Source: Flammeovirgaceae bacterium (lineage in GTDB: Bacteria; Bacteroidota; Bacteroidia; Cytophagales; Cyclobacteriaceae). Taken from it: a DNA stretch of 64,000 nucleotides. The stretch spans positions 146,895 to 210,894 of the forward strand of contig JADJMA010000008.1 in assembly GCA_016709845.1 (NCBI GenBank). Direction: 5' to 3'. The position numbers were made by a program, and so were the translations under genes. The notes under the pieces are model-generated. The model had not been told where the DNA came from, did not search any database, and was given only the letters and a program-made list of their open reading frames with translations. The number at the start of each line of letters is the position of its first letter. Within the stretch, counting starts at the first letter, position 1. Below are positions 56,385 through 64,000 of this stretch, piece after piece.

Positions 56385-57409
56385 ATGATTATTGATTTAC
56401 GAAGCGACACCGTAACCAAACCAACCCCGGCCATGCATGCGGCTATGATGCAGGCCGAAGTGGGTGATGATGTTTTTGGCGAAGACCCAAGTGTAAAGAA
56501 ACTGGAAGAAAAGTGTGCCTCTCTATTAGGGATGGATGCTGCGGTTTTTTGTCCTTCGGGCACTATGACCAATCAGATCGGAATTAAAATTCTTACTAAT
56601 CCTTATGAGGAGGTAATCTGCTATAAGGGCGCTCATATCTATAAGTATGAAGGGGCGGCCTGGCCGGAAATAGTTTAGTCAGCGTACGGTTATTGAATGG
56701 CGATCGCGGTAGAATTTCGGTGGATGAAATAGTACCGAATATTAATAATACCCAGGATGCGCATCAGCCTATAACTTCAGTAGTGGCGTTAGAAAACACA
56801 GTGGTGCGCGAAGCCGGAAGTTTTTATACCCTCGATCAGATAAAAAAAATTAGTCAGTTTGCCCGAGGTAAAGGTTTGCACATGCATTTGGATGGTGCCC
56901 GATTGTTTAATGCATTAACCGAAACAAAAGATAAAGCAGAAGAGTATGGAAAACAGTTTGATACTATCTCTATATGCTTGTCGAAGGGATTAGGTGCTCC
57001 GGTTGGCTCGGTGTTAGTTTGTAAAAAAGAACTTGAGTCTAAAGCGAGACGAGTGCGTAAGTTTTTTGGTGGTGGCATGCGGCAAGCCGGTTTTTTGGCG
57101 GCTGCCGGAATTTATGCAGTGGATCATCATATTGTTCGCCTTAAGGAAGATCATAAACGGGCTGCGGAGTTGGGCAAAGCACTTGCGAAAATTTCGTGGA
57201 TTAAATCGGTTATGCCCGTAGATACAAACATTGTTATTTTTTCGGTAGCCGATGCGGTAACTCCCGAACAGGTTTTATCGAAACTGGCCGAACAGCAAAT
57301 CAAAGCCATCAAGTTTGGCGATAAGGAAATCAGATTGGTTACGCACCTCGACTTTGATGATCAAATGCTTGATAAAACATTGGAGGAGTTCAAAAAACTT
57401 TCTCTTTAA
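56385..57409 (+). CDS. ltaE: Low-specificity L-threonine aldolase, one frameshift
   Basis: This PLP enzyme splits threonine or allo-threonine into glycine and acetaldehyde. The family pattern is complete: IDLRSDTVTKPTPAM at the start, EVGDDVFGEDPSVKKLEEK, AVFCPSGTMTNQI, then after a break near 56655 VRLLNGDRGRISVDEI, VALENTVVREAG, HMHLDGARLFNAL, ICLSKGLGAPVGSVLV with the PLP lysine, and VRKFFGGGMRQAGFLAAAG. The break is in GGGGCGG; one base more gives GLAGNSLVSVRLLNGD, which fits. The total is about 341 codons, normal. Confidence 0.93.
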
Positions 57410-57470
57410 TGGTTGAGTCTGGAAAAACTTTCGAAATAAAGAATTCATTAACCGTTTTTCTGATTATCTG

Positions 57471-58739
57471 ATGTTACTTAATTCTACTTCACCTTTAGCC
57501 GAACGCATGCGACCCGCAAGACTCGAAGACTTGATTGGGCAGGAGCATTTGGTGGGGCCGAATGGAATTATCAGACGAGCTATTGAAACCGGAAATGTTC
57601 CTTCCATGATTTTGTGGGGGCCACCCGGGGTGGGAAAAACAACTATCGCCAATATAATTGCTAATGAAGTAAAGCGACCCTTTCACATGCTTAGTGCAGT
57701 GAGCGCAGGGGTTAAAGATGTTCGCGAAATAATTGATCAGGCAAAAAGAACAAGTCGGGTAATTCTTTTTATTGATGAGATTCACCGATTCAATAAATCG
57801 CAACAAGATGCTTTGTTGGGGGCGGTAGAAAAGGGAACGATTACGTTGATAGGTGCAACGACAGAAAATCCATCCTTCGAAGTTAATTCTGCGTTGCTTT
57901 CGCGATGCCAGGTGTACACCTGAAGGCATTAACAGAAGATGATCTTCTTAAACTTATCAATCAGGCGCTTACAACAGATGCTGATTTGAAAAAGCGCACG
58001 ATCATCATTAAGGAGCATCAGGCTTTATTAAACATTCCGGGAGGCGATGCGCGAAAGCTGTTAAATCTTCTTGAGCTAATCAGTGAATCTGTGGCTAATG
58101 AAATAACAGTCACCGATGACTTAGTGATGAATGTTGCCCAGAAACATATTGCCATTTATGATAAAAGTGGTGAGCAGCATTACGATATTATTTCGGCTTT
58201 CATTAAATCTATCCGCGGCAGCGATCCCAATGCAGCCGTGTATTATCTGGCCCGCATGATTGAAGGTGGTGAGGATGTAAAATTTATTGCGCGCAGAATG
58301 GTGATTCTTGCTTCCGAAGATATTGGCAATGCCAATCCTACTGCGTTGGTGATGGCTACTACTACCTTTCAAGCAGTTACCATGATCGGCTTTCCCGGAA
58401 GCACAGATTATTATGTCGCAATGCGCCACTTATCTGGCTTGCTCGCCTAAAAGTAATTCAGCAGTGGCAGCAATCGGAAAAGCGCTGCAAACCGTTCGCG
58501 AAACGGGTGATTTGCCAGTACCGTTGTCGATACGAAATGCCCCGACTAAACTTATGAAAGACCTTGACTACGGAAAAGGATATCAATATGCCCATGATTT
58601 TCGTAATAATTTTGTGGCCATGGAGTTTTTGCCCGATGCTATAAAGGAGACTAAGTTTTATGAGCCCGGCAAAAATGCACGCGAGGAGGAACTTAGAAAC
58701 TACCTTAAAAAATTGTGGGATAAAAAATATAACTACTAA
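57471..58739 (+). CDS. rarA: Replication-associated recombination ATPase RarA (MgsA), two frameshifts
   Basis: RarA is an AAA+ ATPase that acts at stalled forks. PLAERMRPARLEDLIGQEHL at the N-terminus, Walker A LWGPPGVGKTTIANII, Walker B LFIDEIHRFNKSQQDALLG, sensor 1 IGATTENPSFEVNSALLSR and the C-terminal VYYLARMIEGGEDVKFIARRM and LASEDIGNANPTAL are all in place. Frames change near 57915 (CAGGTGTACACC) and near 58440 (between AMRHLS and CSPKSNSAVAAIG). Reading through gives about 423 codons, as expected. The essential motifs are intact, so sequencing errors are the simpler explanation. Confidence 0.94.
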
Positions 58740-58791
58740 TCTTAAATGAAACCAACGGCATCTAGTATCCAGAGACAAGAATCCATCAAAA

Positions 58792-60854
58792 ATGCAGCGT
58801 TTACTATTTGAATCTTCACCTTTACTTATTTTTTTATGTGCCGCTGTCGCGATCGGGTATGCATTTATACTCTATCGATCAAAACACACATGGAGCAAAC
58901 GCATTAATCAGATTTTGTTTGGCTTGCGCACTGCGTTGGTTTTCTTTTTAGCCATTCTGTTATTAGGGCCCGTACTTAAACTGATCACCAACCAGTTTGA
59001 AAAGCCTAACTGGGTTTTTCTGATTGATTCTTCCTCATCGGTGGCGGAGGTAATTGATTCCACAGCGCGACTACAACTGGTTAATCAAATTAATAATGCT
59101 CGCACTTCATTACAGAAGCAAGGCTACGATGTTGAGTTGAAAGATTTGCAGGGAAATGAGTTAAAGGAAATTGACTACACGGCAAAAACTTCTGATCTAA
59201 ATAAGGGAATTCAAAATGTTATTCAGGAATACGAAGGCCGCAATCTCGCTGGAATTATTTTGGTTAGCGATGGTATTTACAATTCGGGATTATCGCCTCT
59301 TTATACGCCAGTACGAATGCCCGTTTTTTCGGTTGGATTAGGAGATACCCTGGCCCGGGTTGATCTTATTTTGAAAAATGTAGCCTACAACAAAATTGCC
59401 TATCAGGGAAACAAATTTCCGATTTCGGGCGCAGGTGTTGGTACAAGGCATGCAAAATGAAGAAGTGGTAGTTTCTGTATTGAAAGGAGGCAAGGTTTTA
59501 GCAACGCTTCAAAAAAACTCAGAGAGTAAATCACTGATCGATTTTGATTTTCAATTGGATGCTACCGAAAAGGGAATTCAGCGATATGACATTTCGGTTA
59601 AGCCGATTAGTCTGGAAACCAATCATCGAAATAATTTTCGAGCATTTTCATCGATGTGGTGGAGGAGAAAAAATAGTGCTAATTGCCCCGGCACCTCATC
59701 CGGATATTAAAGCTTTGAAGACGGTGGTTGAAAAAATTCAAACTATGAATTCATTGTGCACATTCGGAGTAGCTGAAGCAGACCGCAGTTCCGACTCGGG
59801 TAATGCAGAACTTATATTTTTCAACAGGTAATTGATCAGGGCAGGTCGCACCACCACTTTTCTCGTCTCTATACAAAAATGAGTCTTCGGTGATGATGAT
59901 GATTGGGGGCAACACTAATCTGCGGCAGCTGGCCGGCTATGAGGTGCCTATTCAATTTGAATCTGTGAGTGGCCAGTGGGATAATGTTACACCGGTTATC
60001 AATCCTAATTTCGCGACTTTGGTTTTCTGAAAAACAATGGGGTCTTTGCCCGTTATCCGCCTATTGATGTGCCTTTTGGAAAGTTCTCCTATCCTTCTAA
60101 CGCCCAGGTAATTTTATATCAACGGATTGGAAGTGTTACTACCGACCGGCCGCTTTTACTGACATGGCCAGACGGCAATCGTAAATTGGCAGTACTAATA
60201 GGCGAGGGGTTATGGCGGTGGCGCTTAAATGAATTTGCCGACAATGGCAACACGCAAATGTTTGATGAGTTGTTTTCAAAACTTATTCAATACCTGAGTA
60301 CGCTCGAAGAGAAACGAAAATTCAGAAGCTATCCTTTGCAGAATGAATTTTCGAATGCCGAACCGGCCGTGATTGAAAGTCAGGTGTATAACGATTTGTA
60401 TGAGTTAGTTTATGGCAATACCATTCGTCTCGAAATACGCAATGAGCAAGGCGAAGTATCTACCTATAGTTATATCACGAGCCCTGGCAGTTCTCGCTAT
60501 CGGATTGGAGGATTGAAAGAAGGAATTTATCGATTCACAGCATCCACATCAATCAATGATAAAAAAGAAACGGTGACTGGTCAGTTTCTGGTAAGAGCAC
60601 AAAATGTGGAAGCTCAAAATCTTACGGCCGACTTTGGTTTGCTGCGAACTTTATCTAAAGAATCAGGGGGTAAATTTTATACTTCCAATCAGTGGGCAGA
60701 CTTAACAGCCGATCTTCAACAAACAAAAACAGCCAGCCTGATTCACTCAGAAGAAACTTTTTAACCAACTGATAAACCTGAAATGGGTGTTCTTTCTTTT
60801 TCTGGCGCTGATTAGCACGGAATGGTTTTAAGAAAGTATTTAGGAAGTTATTAG
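58792..60854 (+). CDS. VWA-type membrane protein, at least five frameshifts
   Basis: The N-terminus has two helices (SSPLLIFLCAAVAIGYAFILY and LRTALVFFLAILLLGPVLKL), followed by NWVFLIDSSSSVAEVIDSTARL with the MIDAS-like DxSxS of a von Willebrand A domain and GIILVSDGIYNSGLSPLY. After this the frame changes near 59425, 59650, 59745, 59825, 59885 and 60025, and continues in good sequence from VPFGKFSYPSNAQVILY to ADFGLLRTLSKESGGKFY. The last helix, KWVFFLFLALISTEWFLRK, appears after two more shifts (60755, 60826), with a stop at 60854. About 687 residues in all. This type is a conserved Bacteroidota membrane protein of unknown function. Confidence 0.8.
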
Positions 60855-60864
60855 AATTGAAAAG

Positions 60865-60901
60865 CCACAGACAACGGTCAACTGTTGACCGTTGTCTGTG
60901 G
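60865..60901. repeat. 37-base perfect palindrome between convergent genes
   Basis: CCACAGACAACGGTCAAC (60865-60882), a central T, and its exact complement GTTGACCGTTGTCTGTGG (60884-60901). It lies between the ends of the VWA and clpC genes, where a bidirectional terminator would be expected, but there is no T tail. CCGTTGTC also occurs in the inverted repeat at 51264. Confidence 0.8.
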
Positions 60902-60908
60902 ACTGATA

Positions 60909-63453
60909 TTATTCGCTTTTCTTCTCTTTCGAGGAAGCTTTTGGCTTTTTCACTTTAACCGTTAACGATTCACCCGTGCCCTCATAGTCGGCCATAATGG
61001 TACCTCCTTCTACAATTTCACCTCTCAGAATTTCTTCCGCTACCGGATCTTCCAGGTATTTCTGGATAGCGCGGTTTAACGGACGAGCACCAAACTGAGG
61101 ATCGTATCCTTTTTCTGCCAGGAAGTCCTTAGCCTTTTCACTAAGTTCAACGTTGTAACCAATGGTAAGAATCCGCGCAAACAATTTGCTAAGGGTGATA
61201 TCAATGATTTTGTGAATGTGCTCGCGTTGTAGGGTGTTAAACACAATCACATCGTCCAAGCGATTTAAAAACTCCGGACTGAAAGCACGCTTCAAAGCAG
61301 TTTGAATGGTTGACTTCATCACCTCTTCATCGTTATCGCGTTTGGCAGCGGTGGTAAAACCTATACCGGCTCCAAAGTCTTTCAAATCTCGAACGCCAAT
61401 GTTCGAGGTCATAATGATAATCGTATTTCTGAAATCTACTCTACGACCTAAACCATCGGTTAAGATTCCGTCATCCAATACTTGTAATAAGATGTTGAAT
61501 ACATCCGGGTGTGCTTTTTCAATCTCATCTAATAGAACAACGGAATACGGCTTGCGTCTTACCTTTTCGGTAAGTTGTCCACCTTCCTCATAACCTACAT
61601 ATCCGGGGGGTGCACCGACTAAACGCGATACGGAGAATTTCTCCATGTATTCACTCATGTCGATACGAACCAATGCATCGTCTTTATCAAACAGATAGGT
61701 AGCCAAAACTTTAGCCAATTCTGTTTTTCCTACGCCTGTTGGTCCCAGGAATATAAATGAACCAATAGGTTTTCTTGGATCTTTCAATCCAACCCGGGTG
61801 CGCTGAATAGCTTTTGTTAATTTTTTGATAGCTTCTTCCTGACCAATCACTTTACCACTTAACTGATCGGCCATGCCTAAAAGCTTATTGCTCTCTTTTT
61901 GAGCAATGCGATTAGCCGGAATGCCCGTCATCATGCCCACAACGTCAGCAACATTATCTTCCGTTACGGTGTATTTTCTGTACGGGGTTTTTCTTCCCAC
62001 CGAGCTTTGGCAAGATCAAGCTGTTCGATTAATTTTTTCTCTTTATCGCGCAGTTGAGCGGCCTCTTCATATTTCTGACTTTTGACAACGCGATTCTTTT
62101 CCTTCTTCACGTCCTCAATAGCCTCTTCAAACTTTACAATGTCTTCGGGAACGTGAATATTGTTAATGTGCACGCGGGCTCCCGCTTCATCCATCACATC
62201 AATTGCCTTATCGGGCAGAAAACGGTCGCTGATATAACGGTCTGATAATTTCACACAGGCCTCTAAGGCTTCTTTCGTATAGTTTACATGATGATGATCT
62301 TCATATTTTCTTTGATGTTTTCAAGGATCTGAATGGTTTCATCTATCGAGGTAGAATCAACCATCACCATCTGAAATCTGCGGGCCAAAGCACCATCTTT
62401 TTCTATATACTGACGATACTCATCTAATGTTGTAGCACCGATACATTGTATTTCGCCCCGGGCTAATGCGGGCTTGAACATGTTGGAAGCATCCAATGAA
62501 CCGGATGCGCCACCGGCACCCACAATAGTGTGCAATTCATCAATAAAGAGAATTACATCAGCTGATTTTTCCAATTCATTCATAACAGCCTTCATGCGCT
62601 CTTCAAACTGGCCGCGGTATTTAGTACCCGCCACCAACGATGCCAGGTCAAGGGTAACCACGCGCTTTCCGAAAAGAACCCGTGATACTTTTTTCTGAAT
62701 AATGCGCAAGGCAAGACCTTCGGCAATAGCGGTTTTACCAACACCGGGCTCACCAATTAAAATTGGATTATTTTTCTTTCTGCGACTTAAGATCTGAGCT
62801 ACCCGTTCAATTTCTTTTTCGCGACCAACGATTGGATCGAGTTTATTATCCTCAGCAAGTTTTGTAAGGTCGCGGCCGAAATTATCAAGTACCGGAGTGC
62901 GAGATTTTTCAGTCCCTTTTTTCTCCTTGCTTCCGCTGCCCGGGTTAGCGCCACTGCCAAACATTTTAGATGAGTCGTCATCCGGATCGTCTGTATCGGA
63001 AGCTGATGTGGGTTGATCGGTTTGGTATTCAAGCATTTCTTTTACAACATCATAAGCCACATCAAACTTGTTAAGAATTTGTGTGCCGAGGTTGTCCGGA
63101 TCGCGTAGGATGGATAAGAGTAAGTGCTCTGTTCCAATTAATTGCGCTTTAAATATTTTGGCTTCGAGGTAGGTGATCTTAAGCACCTTTTCTGAAGCTC
63201 GGTTAGAGGGATGTTTGCCAGATTTTTGATTTCATGAGTGGCTGTGCCTTTAGAAACCTTTTCAATCTCTCCCCACGAAGGTCATCCAAGGGCACCCTAA
63301 TTTTTTTAACACACCTACTGCCACGCCTTCTCCTTCGCGAATCATCCCTAACAGAAGATGCTCGGTTCCGATATAATCATGGCCCAGTCTTAAGGCTTCT
63401 TCCCGGCTTAATGAGATTACTTCTTTGACCCGGTTAGAAAATTTTGCTTCCAT
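60909..63453 (-). CDS. clpC: ATP-dependent Clp protease ATP-binding subunit ClpC, at least four frameshifts
   Basis: ClpC is a double AAA+ unfoldase that feeds ClpP. The N domain is MEAKFSNRVKEVISLSREEAL and HDYIGTEHLLLGMIREGEG. AAA-1 has ILIGEPGVGKTAIAEGLAL and VILFIDELHTIVGAGGA; the middle part has the UVR-type motif VKSQKYEEAAQLRDKEKKL that marks ClpC rather than ClpB; AAA-2 has FLGPTGVGKTELAKVLA, VVLLDEIEKAHPDVFNILLQ and GFGARPLNRAIQKYLEDP-type end. Frames change near 63290, 63200, 62280 and 61985; reading through gives about 848 codons. The start is ATG 63453; an in-frame ATG three codons earlier is possible. Confidence 0.95.
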
Positions 63454-63574
63454 ATTTGGCATATCTTGAGTATTGTAAATGTAGAGTTTTAAGCGTGATA
63501 AGTCAAAAAACTTAACAAGCCCTAGTTACTGATTTCTTGCGTAATCAGGCACGTTATTTAACACATTATAATTT

Positions 63575-64000
63575 TTATTTGTTCAACTCTTTATTCCGTG
63601 AGGCAAGCAGAAGGAAACCCGTCTGTGGGCCTTCGCAAAAAAGAAGGTCGATCATACTGAGGTTAGCTGCAAATTGATTGCCAAACACCTGCGAATAGGG
63701 AGTGGGTTTGTATATAGATCTGTCTGAATAAGGTTTTTTGGCATGAATCACCGAACGTAGATCGTAAAAAGTTGAATCTGGACTTTTTTCGTACGTCACA
63801 CTTACAGAAACAATGGGCTTGTGACGAATGCATTTCAGACAGAATGACAGCAGTTCAAGATTTAAATCAAAAAGAAAGTCCTTCTTTCTATAAATGATAT
63901 TTTTTAAATCATCCGAATAGAATTCAAAATAGGGAGCCTTGCGATAAGCTGATTCCAGGGTGCGCCAATGATTGTTTTGCCAATGGATACTATAATCGAT
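63575..64000 (-). CDS. WbqC family protein, C-terminal part (runs off the window)
   Basis: The frame is open from the right edge to a stop at 63575. The visible 141 residues begin WQNNHWRTLESAYRKAPYFEF and continue FYSDDLKNIIYRKKDFLFDLN, LLSFCLKCIRHKPI, PTPYSQVFGNQFAANLSMIDLLFCEGP, which match the WbqC family in its middle and C-terminal part. WbqC proteins are annotated in polysaccharide gene clusters without a known reaction. There is no frameshift in the visible part. The N-terminus is outside the window. Confidence 0.88.
   Translation of the reverse strand: MDYSIHWQNNHWRTLESAYRKAPYFEFYSDDLKNIIYRKKDFLFDLNLELLSFCLKCIRHKPIVSVSVTYEKSPDSTFYDLRSVIHAKKPYSDRSIYKPTPYSQVFGNQFAANLSMIDLLFCEGPQTGFLLLASRNKELNK

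Noticed and set aside
57495..57929. A 144-residue open frame on the minus strand opposite rarA
   Set aside because: It lies completely inside rarA, which has all its motifs on the plus strand, and has no protein-like features.

Overview
The window reads as chromosomal DNA of a Bacteroidota bacterium, most likely order Cytophagales. The evidence is a complete gldKLMN type IX secretion/gliding motor operon with a PorP/SprF gene, several Bacteroidota-restricted families (DUF4271, DUF4270, DUF4286, DUF4350), TAnnTTTG-type -7 promoter boxes, almost no Shine-Dalgarno sequences and a moderate to low G+C content. I see no phage, transposon, plasmid or CRISPR feature.

Layout. 1-6.1 kb: a CHAT-domain protein cut by the window edge, uvrA, and a LytS/LytTR-type two-component pair. 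6.3-9.8 kb: a small conserved gene, a HemW-like radical SAM gene, DUF4271 and a hemD-like gene. 9.9-15.6 kb: the T9SS block, closed by a strong terminator. 15.6-22.1 kb: housekeeping genes (GNAT, DUF4286, a saccharopine-dehydrogenase-like gene, an ICMT-like methyltransferase, AIM24, gltX, ridA, 3HCDH). 22.18-23.06 kb: almost only long G, C and T runs, best explained as a sequence or assembly defect. 23.2-31.7 kb: a compact sulfur island with two YeeE/YedE-type thiosulfate importer halves, a TsdA-like dihaem thiosulfate dehydrogenase, two secreted rhodaneses, a membrane di-iron hydroxylase, a Tat-exported SoxB-like hydrolase, thioredoxin, a CstB-like persulfide dioxygenase-rhodanese fusion and two small membrane proteins. 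31.9-41.9 kb: alpha/beta hydrolase, barrel protein, glmS, DUF4270, a GT5-only glycogen-synthase-like gene, panC with a panD remnant, a flippase-like protein, rfaE2, a Zn-peptidase and an acyl-CoA dehydrogenase. 41.9-50.2 kb: a DUF58-MoxR-DUF4350-DUF4129-membrane-SpoIIM cluster, an M19 dipeptidase, RDD and cytochrome b5. 50.2-64 kb: BadF kinase, SprT, der, era, an initiator tRNA beside a decayed copy, ltaE, rarA, a VWA protein, clpC and part of a WbqC gene.

Sequence quality decides how the window should be read. About forty single-base frameshifts break roughly two dozen genes, including essential ones (glmS, gldM, era, clpC), often at homopolymers. Three genes (panD, a MoxR ATPase, era) also have clean internal deletions that remove catalytic or nucleotide-binding parts. 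I therefore annotate broken genes as single genes with probable sequencing errors, not as pseudogenes. Two errors are hidden inside apparently open frames: the persulfide dioxygenase metal site and the Der C-terminus.

The most interesting biology is the 23-32 kb sulfur island. It looks like a thiosulfate uptake and oxidation system in which a SoxB-like enzyme occurs without SoxXA, SoxYZ or SoxCD nearby. Its dioxygenase operon is preceded by two palindromes at positions expected for Crp/Fnr-type activation. Second is a set of palindromic intergenic elements (50.2, 51.3, 55.2, 56.1 and 60.9 kb), including two palindromes embedded in a decayed tRNA copy.
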